Assembly: GCF_029227915.1 (NCBI RefSeq)
Contig: NC_079877.1
Location: forward strand, 17,098,851-17,162,850
Direction of reading: 5' to 3'
Length of the DNA stretch: 64,000 bases
Source of the DNA: Hydractinia symbiolongicarpus
Taxonomy: Eukaryota > Cnidaria > Hydrozoa > Anthoathecata > Hydractiniidae
Shown here: positions 55,961-64,000 of the stretch, one piece after another
Layout of the letters: each line of letters starts with the position of its first letter
Position numbering within the stretch: the first letter of the stretch is position 1
Notes under the pieces: generated by a model
Seen by the model: the letters and a program-made list of their open reading frames with translations, nothing else
Told to the model about the DNA's origin: nothing
Database searches by the model: none
Position numbers and translations under genes: made by a program

Positions 55961-56323
55961 CTCGAAAGAAACGACTCGTACCTTAACCCCATGAAAATAT
56001 AAAGGAGTATCTAGCATAGCTCATCAAATAATATTAAAGTAACAGTCTATAACGATATTTGTGATCAAATGCATAACACAGTCTTTATTCTTTTTGCCAA
56101 TTTAATAAATATCAAATACGCCATAGTCGTATACGCACACATAGCGCTGGGTCGCGGGGCGATTTGCGCGCAAAGCATGATGAAAAGCAATGCATGCGTG
56201 GAAAAACATGCAAAAATTTCGACACAACGATCGCTTGCTATATACCAAACAACTCGCGTATACGCAATTTGAAAAATAATGTCTTTGAAATTGATCTAGA
56301 AAATTGTGGAAATTTTTTGATAT
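55961..56323. other. Flank of Ginger-like element
   Basis: No gene. A somewhat GC-rich patch at 56140-56200. The GATAT target duplication occupies 56319-56323. Confidence 0.35.
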
Positions 56324-56498
56324 TGTTATGCCCCACTCTGTAATAATTGCCCCACTTTGTAATATCTGCCCCACTTTGTAATTATCTTGCCCCACTTTGT
56401 AATACCTGCCCCACTTTGTAATAACTTTTGCCCCACTTTGTAATTTCGGAGCTTGTTCCACTTTGTAATTCATCGTTGCCCCACTTTGTAATTTTCGA
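56324..56498 (+). repeat. Left terminal repeat: eight GCCCCACTTTGTAAT motifs
   Basis: Eight copies spaced by 3-10 nt whose spacers (ATAATT, ATATCT, TTATCTT, ACCT, AACTTTT, TTCGGAGCTTG ...) appear in the same order in the right repeat, so the two ends are homologous. The first copy has ACTCTG and the seventh TTCCAC. Confidence 0.9.
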
Positions 56499-56756
56499 TT
56501 TTTCGCATACTGACCAATATGCAATTTTTATGACGTCATCTTTTGCTATTTTATCGGTGTTCTGGATGCTCTGTCTTGTTATTTGCAATGAAACGCGTGT
56601 CACACGTTAGTAGAATGAATACTTTTAATTTTTATTAGCAAGCGTTGTAACATCACATGCACTGACTTTCTTTTTGTGAAAAAATGTACTAGCTGAAGTG
56701 TTTTCATACCATAACATAACAGAAATATAATACAAACAGTATGTAATGTGTTTTTT

Positions 56757-56790
56757 GCATAACATAACATAACATAACATAACATAAGAA
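56757..56790. repeat. (ATAAC)n microsatellite
   Basis: CATAACATAACATAACATAAC run inside the Ginger-like element, with scattered further ATAACATAAC copies nearby. Confidence 0.85.
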
Positions 56791-57581
56791 ATAAACTTGT
56801 AGCAATCTTAACATAACATGCAGACTAATCAGTTCGAGGATTTCAACGTGACCTGTTTTACAGCCAGCAACGTGTCACCTCGGGTATATCTACAAATCAA
56901 ACTCAGGTAAAAAAGCACTACTTCTAAATAGAATGAAAGAAAGATAAAAAATGTGAACAAAGATACGACAATTTCTACCTGTGTGATTTATTGGAAGCAA
57001 TTTACTTGTCAAAAAACATTAGAACATAAACCAAATAAACGAAGACTATCGAAAATAAAAGCTGGAATGAATAAAAGACTAAAAATCACTTCTTCGATTT
57101 CCACATAATGTTTTCTATGATATACCAACCATAGGCCAGCAGTTGTAAATTTAGCCATGCCGTGTTCCATTTCGGATGGTTCAGGATGGTCTTCAGCTCT
57201 ATCAGCATTCCAGAGAATGAGCCGGCACTTTTTACAATCCTTTGCATGCCCACCCGGATTGAATTTGATGCTATTCTAGCTTTTTTCGTGGAAGGATCTT
57301 TTTATACGGTACGTAAACTCTTGGCAAAAATTTGCGTAATTTTTCGGAATCACAAACAATTCTCCAAAATTTACATATGTTTCACAAGTGTGCATCTGTG
57401 ACAACGATATGCGAGGGCCAATTGTAATCGCTGCATTGCAATACTAACATAAAGATCGTTTCTATAATTTCTGGTGGCAAATCATCGAAGTTGAAATTGC
57501 GAACTAAAGTTTGAATAAAATATATATGCTATTGTTTTTGTTACAGGATAACAATACAAAATGATACAATAACAAATGTGC

Positions 57582-58622
57582 TTAGCTTTCCGTGTGCAGT
57601 AAGATAAACTCGGACTTCCAGTTGAATGTCTGAGTCTCATAGGCTTGTGATTGAGGGTGGTAAGGTCTGCTTTTAATCATTTTTATTTTTTTCCTCTGAC
57701 AATACCTTTGAACTGATCCATAAAACTCTTTACCCTGGTCACTTTGTAAAATGCTAGTGGTCCCATGTAAATTGTAAATTTTCTCAAGCTCCATTCTAAC
57801 CTTGCTTGCATGTTTTGAAGTCAGTGGTACTAACCAGTGAAAGCGAGAAAAGACATCGACAGTACATAACAATACGTTTTTCTTTGATATTCAACTTGCA
57901 TATTTTTTATGTCGACCAGATCGATTTGATGGATATGATGAACCTGGAAAGCAAACAATACTTTTTAAATTGTCTTATTATCTAGCGTAATTAACACAAG
58001 TCAACTGTCGATAACAATAAAGGTAATCCAAAAATACAAAGTAACGTCATTTCACAATTATGTAAATCAATTCAGCAACCTTGATCACAGTCTTCTTAAG
58101 TTTTGATGATAAGAAAGGGGGACCCAACGTCGCAAATAAACTAGAGGGCGAGGTTTTCTTCCCCATGTCTTTACATTTAATTTAAAATGATCACAGTATG
58201 AATAAAACCTTCCCATTTGCAGTGACTGGTTTAGGAGCTGCTTTGTTGCTGAATTTCACAGTAAATTTTTTAAACTCAGCATCATTTGATGTTATACTGA
58301 GAATTTTTCTGCCACTGATTTCCGCATATCCGTCCGCAGCTCTGTTCCTTAGTATTTAATATCCAGCAAATTTACTTTTTTTGAATATTTTCGCTACCAC
58401 TTTATTTAATTCACTTTTTTTCAAAACTCGTTTACCTTGAAAAAAAATTAATCCATTCGAATCTATTTTCAGATCATTTTTTAATCTCCAGTATTTGATG
58501 TACGCGCTTCTGTGAGTGGCAGTCCTGTCTTTCACTGGGATTCTGGATTGTCCATCGTTCATTATCAACTCCGCTATCATCTCATACTCGTCTTCTCGCA
58601 TTGGATGAATGTAACTTAACAA
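57582..58622 (-). pseudogene. Ginger-type integrase transposase, broken
   Basis: 58622-58356 is an N-terminal region ('ATHRSAYIKYWRLKNDLKI'); it continues through a stop to 'LRNRAADGYAEISGRKIL' (58.33 kb) and 'FSNKAAPKPVTANGKVL'. After an apparent intron with acceptor TGCTTTCCAG (~57.95 kb) come 'VHHIHQIDLVD' (first Asp), a frameshift near 57.88 kb, 'CTVDVFSRFHWLVPLTSKHA', 'ILQSDQGKEFYG' (second Asp) and 'IKSRPYHPQSQ'. The sequence then diverges to a stop where the glutamate and the C-terminal chromodomain-like part should follow. Animal proteins of this type are often labelled KRAB-A domain-containing 2-like. Frameshift, stop and lost C-terminus mean no activity. Confidence 0.8.
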
Positions 58623-59278
58623 TACGAACCTTACTTTCCCATAACAAAATCAAATTAAGAAATTTGCAAAACATGTCTGGTCCAAAAACTATTCCTAAAA
58701 TTTCGTTAAATTAAGTTAAATTAAGTATATGCCGATGTCCAAAATCTTATCCTATCCAGTCTCGTCCAAAAAACCAAGTTTATTTATTGTAAGTAATAAA
58801 TTATCTTTTATGCTAATAATATGCTATAAACCTCTCTATAACCTGCTACAACACAACAAACTTTATCAAAACTCACAACAGCTTGATGATTATTATTCAG
58901 AAGTTATTTCATTGTTTTGACACCTTGATAATAATGGTGACGCGTGTCGCTGCAGAACTCATGAGAGAATACTAGCTGGTGATGAAAAATTTTCGAAAAT
59001 ACAAATACAAAAAAACATAACACTTTTACTCATTTTTTACTTTTTTACTTTTACTTGTTTTCTGAGTTTTCTTTTTTCCAAAAAAAAATCCAACTGCAGC
59101 TATAATATTTTAATATCACGTGTACAATGTACCTGCAAGCATATATTCACTTTATCATTTTTACTAACTTCCAATTTGAGTACGCTTTTAGTGTGCTTCG
59201 TTTTGAATTTATATCGCGCAACCTCAATCTAAAGCTTTTTCTATGGGAGCGAAAGGCTATTGATGAGCAAAATAAACC

Positions 59279-59498
59279 AAAAATTACAAAGTGGGGCAAA
59301 ACATTATTACAAAGTGGGGCAGCTCCGAAAATTACAAAGTGGGGCAATGATGAATTACAAAGTGGGGCAGCTCCGAAATTACAAAGTGGGGCAAAAGTTA
59401 TTACAAAGTTGGGCAGGTATTACAAAGTGGGGCAAGATAATTACAAAGTGGGGCAGATATTACAAAGTGGGGCAATTATTACAAAGTGGGGCATAACA
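59279..59498 (-). repeat. Right terminal repeat: ten GCCCCACTTTGTAAT motifs
   Basis: Inverted copy of the left terminal repeat with two additional inner motifs; one copy reads GCCCAACTTTG. Ends CATAACA followed by GATAT. Confidence 0.9.
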
Positions 59499-59503
59499 GA
59501 TAT

Positions 59504-60469
59504 ATACATAATTCTGTTATGTAACATTGAACTTCTGAATGTTTCAGTATTTAGTCGTTACTCTAACTCTCTCGCTCAATTTGAAAATGCCGGCAGTGGA
59601 TGTTTTGATAAAGGCTGATCTAAAAAAGAAAAAACATTCTAAAAATGGGGAACAATAATACAATTGGATACTTGTCCTATTTATCCCTCCATCCAATTTT
59701 AAAACCATCAGAACAGAAAACGTATATACGAGACAGGTAAAGTACATATACATGATTTTATTCACAGTACAAAAATTATTTTTAATTGTAAAAATTTGTA
59801 CAACATCGGTGAAACACAATTTCAGTGTTGTAATATCACCAGACAGATGAAGAAAAAACCTATTTTCATCCAAGTTTAAACCTGCTTTAATTTTAATAGG
59901 GTCAGGTTTTTTATAATAACTTTTTACTTTTTATGCTTTTTTTAGCGTTTTACACTCATAATTTTGTTCTTATATATAGTCTATGAAGGTGTTCAAACAT
60001 CAGCATTTCTAATTTCATTTATTTCTTGTTGGCAAAAACCTACATTACATACAAAAAAATTCGAACGTTTTTATTTTCGGACATTTGAAAAGTCCGAATT
60101 TAATAACGTCCGAAATTTTTTGTGTCCGAAATTTTAAACGTCCGAAATTTTTCAAACCACTGCTTTTCGCCAAGCTTTTCAAAGCACTTTATTTTAATCA
60201 ATGGAATTTTTTTTTTAAGATTTATTATCTATAGGGGGAGGGGGGGTCACACTAGAATTTTAAACATGCTATAAATTTAGAGCACGATTTAAAGCGTTAT
60301 CGAATAGTCGTTATCGTTATAGAATAAAGCATGCGATTGAGAGCAGGCGTGTTTTTTGAGCTGAAGAATTTTTCTAGTAAAATTAAAAATATTTTTGTTG
60401 TAATAGTTAATTTAATTTAATTTAAATTTTTTAATAATAATGGCATAAATTGAAGAGATAACCGAACTC
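59504..60469. other. No gene; short repeated CGTCCGAAATTT motif
   Basis: At about 60060-60160 the motif GTCCGAA(A)TTT recurs four times, preceded by an inverted TTCGGAC. A G-rich AGGGGGAGGGGGGG run sits at 60234. The minus ORF 59544-59873 is unrecognised. Confidence 0.4.
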
Positions 60470-60988
60470 ATGAAAGAAAAGTTTCACATTCAAGAACAGT
60501 CATTGTTAAATATAATTGCAGGCAACGCAAAAATTGTAACTGAAAAAATTGAAAAACTGACAGAGCAAGTAAAAAGTTTTAACGAAAGAATCGAACTAAT
60601 AGAAAACAAACAAAAGGAATTGGAATCAACGGTTGGTGAATTTAAAACAAGCCTTGAATTTACGCAAGGGTTAATTGATGACAAAATAAAGGACATGGAT
60701 AAAGTATTAAACGAAAAGATTGAAGAGATTAAACAAACGAACGAACAACAACGAGTAACAAAAGAAAAAATATACGTAGAAAAACAAACAGAACTGAAAC
60801 ACGAAATACGAACACTAGAAGACAGAAATCGTTGAAACAATCTTCGTATAGATGGGATTGGTGAAACAGAGGGAGAGAATTCAGAGGAAATCGAAGACAA
60901 AGTACAGAGGTTGTTTAAAAATCGATTAATCATCACAAAAGACATAGACATTGAAAGAATCTATAGAATGGAATGCGTGTACCCTTAG
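60470..60988 (+). pseudogene. LINE ORF1-like coiled-coil protein with one stop
   Basis: From ATG 60470, 121 codons of long coiled coil ('IEKLTEQVKSFNERIELIEN', 'TLEDRNR'), a TGA at 60833-60835, then the same frame continues 'NNLRIDGIGETEGENSEEIE' and 'DIDIERIYRME' to a stop at 60988. 'LEDRNRxNNLRIDGI' at the junction of coiled coil and RRM is the hallmark of L1-type ORF1 RNA-binding proteins; the TGA probably derives from an Arg codon. Similarity ends at 'RIYRME', where a simple repeat begins. No ORF2 is present. Confidence 0.75.
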
Positions 60989-60999
60989 GGCCATTTGAT

Positions 61000-61195
61000 T
61001 TTCAATTAAATTGAAAATCAAAAATCAAAATTTGTGAATAATTTTGATTTTCAATTCGATTTGAAAATGAAAATTCAAAATTCAGTTTAAAATTTCAAAA
61101 TTCAAAAATCAAAAATCAAAATTCAAAATTCAAAATTCAAAATTCAAAATTCAAAATTCAAAAATTAAAATTCAAAATTTCAAAACTTAAAATGA
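61000..61195. repeat. (ATTCAAA)n-like simple repeat
   Basis: Heptameric ATTCAAA array with interspersed AAAATCAAA and inverted TTGATTTTCAATT on its left side; about 200 bp next to the LINE fragment, consistent with a LINE 3' or expanded tail. Confidence 0.85.
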
Positions 61196-61293
61196 CAGGT
61201 GGTACAATTGACAGGTGGTTCAATTCTTGCATACCACTATTTTGTAACAATATTTATGATGCAATAAGATTTAGGTTTCCCGCATTTTTTAGC

Positions 61294-61327
61294 CGACCCC
61301 CTGAACTGCGGCATAATTAGGGGGTCG
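61294..61327. repeat. 9-bp inverted repeat upstream of RING-like gene
   Basis: CGACCCCCT (61294-61302) and AGGGGGTCG (61319-61327) with a 16-nt loop, about 110 bp upstream of the predicted start site. Confidence 0.6.
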
Positions 61328-61406
61328 TATAAACTGTTTTTCGTGTGGGTTCAAAAGGGCCTAGCCCTTGCATTAACCCCCTTTTTGGTGTGTCCTGGTA
61401 CATGCC

Positions 61407-61443
61407 TATATAATCCCTCCAGTGAGGGGGGATAAGTCAGTTG
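61407..61443 (+). promoter_or_regulatory. TATA box and initiator of RING-like gene
   Basis: TATATAA at 61407-61413 and the initiator-like TCAGTTG at 61437-61443; the A at 61439 lies 32 bp downstream of the first T of the TATA box, the usual spacing. The start codon follows at 61482, giving a 5' UTR of about 43 nt. Confidence 0.65.
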
Positions 61444-61481
61444 CAGGATTAATTTGCACACGATAGAAAGCGATATAAAAT

Positions 61482-62911
61482 ATGGATTCTTCATTTATTT
61501 TTTACAATGGCCGTGACGGGGATCGCACAGAAAGAACACTGCGGAGAAGCCAAGTATCAGTCCAAAGACTGGCAATGATTTACAAGGTATGCGTTATTCA
61601 CACCATTGTAGACTAGCAGAGTTTCAAAGAACTATGATAATTTCATTCTTGTTTATTATAGCTTGACGTTACATCGGTGTACATAACAGAGGAGTTCGGT
61701 TCCTCAGAATTTCCGAATACGGATGGGACGTTTGATTGCCTTCGGGAGTCGCCTTCTGGCACGTATTACCAAGTGGAGGGAGAACCACATCAAGGCATGA
61801 CTCAGGTTAGAAACCTACCGACATCAACGGTCAATGACATCGGCGCGTTTCGAAGGCCAACAATGTTGCATACATCTTCGTCCACGATGTCGCGTAAACG
61901 TGTAGGTGCGGCTGCGGAGAACTATGTTTTAAAAGTTGTTCTGGCGGATATAGAGAACAAAAAAATCGGTAAGTTGATATTGTTCTATACTAAACGTTCT
62001 AATTTTACACATTCATAAATTATAAATACTCTTCTTTTTTACAGTTAATCAGAAACGAATTTCGTTTATAACAATAACGGAAGCAGAAGCAAACGTCAAC
62101 GCAATCACGGAGATGGCAAAAACACGATTCGAAGATCGAACGTTGGTGTTAGTGCAAGGAGGTGGTTTACGATACGAGGACTCCGCAGCCACAAGAGGTG
62201 TGTATATATATATTTGAATATGGACTGAAAATTGTTTTTCCTCTTCACAGTTTTAAAGAGAACACTTTCTTCTTACAGGAATAAGCTTCTGGAAAGCCGC
62301 GGCTCGGAAGGTTTATGCAGTAAAAGCCAATGATCTCGAAACATTTGATTATTTTACGCCACGAAGAACAAGCACACAGTCCATTAATTTTGGTGAGTAA
62401 TTTTAATGTCACCAACTTTTCTAAATGTAAAAAAATAAAAATCTTACTAAACAGTTAAATAAAATTAATGTTTTAATCATTTTTCAAAGAGGTAACTTTT
62501 TCTCCACGTTAAAAATACATCCATCCCTTCCAAAATATTTAATTTTAATTTATTTTAGAAGAAATAAAGGAAAAACTTGCTGACCTCACCAGCCTCGTCC
62601 AATCTGGCGTGATTTTAACTTGTGTGGACCAAGATACACGAGAGGCAGCACAACGAGCATTATCATCTGTAAAGATCTGTGAGAAGGCAAAACAAAGCTT
62701 CGAGTGCTTGATATGTCGTGGGTTGAGCCGGAGTCCGGTGAAAATGGGTTCCTGCTGCAGAAGAATAATTGGTTGTGGCGAATGTGTAGATCGCTGGTTT
62801 TTAGAAAATCAAAATTGCCCACATTGCAGGTCCAACGAACTCGACGCAATTTTTGAAACTAATAATTTTGATGGAGTGCTTGCAGAAATACGTTCTGTCT
62901 TTCCGAATTAA
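61482..62911 (+). CDS. RING-like zinc-finger protein, five exons, intact
   Basis: Exons 61482-61586, 61662-61968, 62045-62197, 62279-62392 and 62559-62911 with phases 0, 1, 1, 1 and GT-AG junctions throughout (for example ACAAG|GTATGC, TATAG|CTTG, ATCG|GTAAGT, TTACAG|TTAATC, TTTTG|GTGAGT). The product is 343 residues. The N-terminal 220 residues have no fold I recognise. The C-terminus has 'CLICRGLSRSPVKMGSCC', 'IIGCGECVDRWF' and 'CPHCRSNE', a compact RING-like Cys finger, probably two zinc sites, followed by a short acidic helix. Similar C-terminal fingers are common in uncharacterised fish and cnidarian proteins; E3 ubiquitin-ligase activity is an inference. No frameshift or stop: the best intact gene here. 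No close poly(A) signal after the stop. Confidence 0.8.
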
Positions 62912-64000
62912 ATTTTATAAAACACCATCGTTCTTTTGAAAATATTTCTGAATACTTTTTCAAAACTAACATTGATAGCGTTACTGACTTTGCGCACCCT
63001 TCTTCATAGAGCCTCAAAAATTACCTTTTTCTACATTATTGATTTGACGATGATCGATCACTCAAACTATCTTTACATAGTTTTAAGGCGGTTCGATGTC
63101 AAAAAATTAATTCTTATTTATTTTAGCTTTTAGTTTATTTTATGTACTATATACTTAAAACGGAGAGAGGAAGGCAAAAATCTTCTTACCACTGTTTTTT
63201 ATGACCCGGTTTTTATCTGTCACAGTGTAAATATTTTTAATTTTGTAAAAACTTGTATTTTTTATGTTTCAAAATATATTTTATTCTTCACAATATGTTT
63301 TACTTATGTTTTAAAGTGGCGGCAATACTTAGGTACATTACACATTCTCTGAAAAAAGATCCTTTTTTTCAGTCTTTTGCATTTTGCATGAACTTTAAAG
63401 TCTGGAAGCGAATATATTTGCCATAAAAAAGATGCTTTACGCATGAGAACGAAATAAAGAAAATTTCAGGCTAACCAATGTTAAAAAACACTCCAGGCTG
63501 ACGACGGTTTTTTTGCAATCGTTTTCATATTTACGTCCAAAACATCGTTAAGGAGCATTTTGATTTCAAGTTAATAGAAACCAGGTCTTTCGCAAGTGTT
63601 TTTCAGCGAAGATTAAAAACACTCTTGACCTTTAGCGAAGATTAAAAACACTCTTGATCTTGCGAGTTCGCGCAACAGAATCCGGGGGTACATAAGCAAG
63701 ATCTTTCTGTGCGCCCAACCAACAACAGGGTAACAAACGTCAAAGGAGATAAAAATTAATTCAAATGCTTTTTACAAAAAAATTCTTATGTTTCGTTTGA
63801 ATATTTTTTTGGAAAGTTAATCCCTACTAGGAAGACTAAAACTTTTTCTCCCACTCAAATTTTTTCCTGATAACAATGCAGAAGTGAGCGCGAAAGCAAC
63901 AAGACAATTTTACAAAAGAGCGTTGTATCTTTCAGTGATATCAATAAAACAATGTACGGCATGTCGAAACGATCTATCATTTTCGTTCACAACATCGTTA
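62912..64000. other. 3' flank of RING-like gene, no further gene
   Basis: Probably includes the 3' UTR; the first AATAAA-like signal I see is near 63453. A two-copy ~30-bp direct repeat AGCGAAGATTAAAAACACTC occupies 63604-63660. The ORF 62936-63133 is hydrophobic and unrecognised. Confidence 0.4.

Larger units (their letters stand above)
56324..59498. mobile_element. Ginger-like DNA transposon, complete ends
   Basis: 3,175 bp bounded by inverted TGTTATGCCCCAC... ends (56324 and 59498) and direct GATAT duplications (56319-56323, 59499-59503). TGTNR ends and 4-5-bp duplications characterise Ginger elements, which use a Gypsy-like integrase as a cut-and-paste transposase. An integrase-core relic is encoded inside on the minus strand. 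The ends consist of arrays of the motif GCCCCACTTTGTAAT. The element has coding damage, so this copy is inactive. Confidence 0.75.

Noticed and set aside
56328-56500. Regularly spaced short repeats considered as a CRISPR-like array
   Set aside because: Spacers are only 3-10 nt, the locus is eukaryotic, and the array is the terminal inverted repeat of a transposon with a partner at 59279-59498.
62586-62849. 87-codon minus-strand ORF
   Set aside because: Shadow of the RING finger exon.

Overview
This is a eukaryotic nuclear window: AT-rich, with GT-AG introns and mostly intergenic or repeat DNA. The gene families (alpha-kinase repeat protein, MACPF plus PAN protein, BRICHOS protein, FNDC3-like protein) and the transposon spectrum suggest an early-branching metazoan, most likely a cnidarian and probably a hydrozoan. 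That taxon call is inferred from protein resemblance only. There are no bacterial operons, rRNA or CRISPR arrays.

Layout. 1-9.2 kb: first coding exon of an FNDC3-like gene on the minus strand, with a putative intron to its left and gene-free upstream DNA. 9.2-15.2 kb: a DIRS reverse-transcriptase relic interrupted by a decayed BEL/Pao retrotransposon. 15.6-20.6 kb: minus-strand relic of a Polinton/Maverick-like, virus-derived DNA element, with a broken protein-primed DNA polymerase B and four small genes. 20.6-32.4 kb: nested repeats, including an orphan BRICHOS pseudo-exon, a 128-bp minisatellite inside a small element, and a head-to-tail array of 1.96-kb Helitron-like units. 32.8-34.2 kb: four exons of a BRICHOS-furin-Cys-rich gene. 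37.5-43 kb: HIRAN-like and pogo-like relics, a MITE, a broken MACPF/PAN gene and a deaminase-like relic.

43.86-48.46 kb: a completely bounded 4.6-kb Polinton-like element with ~190-bp terminal inverted repeats, AG ends and a GTGTA target duplication. It carries DUF4116-like repeat ORFs and a minor-capsid-like ORF but no polymerase or integrase. 48.67-49.15 kb: three miniature Helitron-like units in tandem. 50.9-54.6 kb: a spliced integrase-core gene with two stops, a broken alpha-kinase gene and a Gypsy relic. 56.3-59.5 kb: a complete Ginger-like DNA transposon (TGTTATG ends, GATAT duplication) whose terminal repeats are arrays of a 16-nt motif. 60.4-61.0 kb: LINE ORF1. 61.4-62.9 kb: an intact five-exon RING-like gene with a TATA box and initiator.

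The FNDC3-like exon, the BRICHOS gene and the RING-like gene are the only convincing undamaged host genes. Nearly every other coding region has frameshifts or in-frame stops. The most notable material is the pair of Polinton-like relics sharing an N-terminal leader, the bounded capsid-bearing 4.6-kb element, the Helitron-like array, and the Ginger-like element with arrayed ends.
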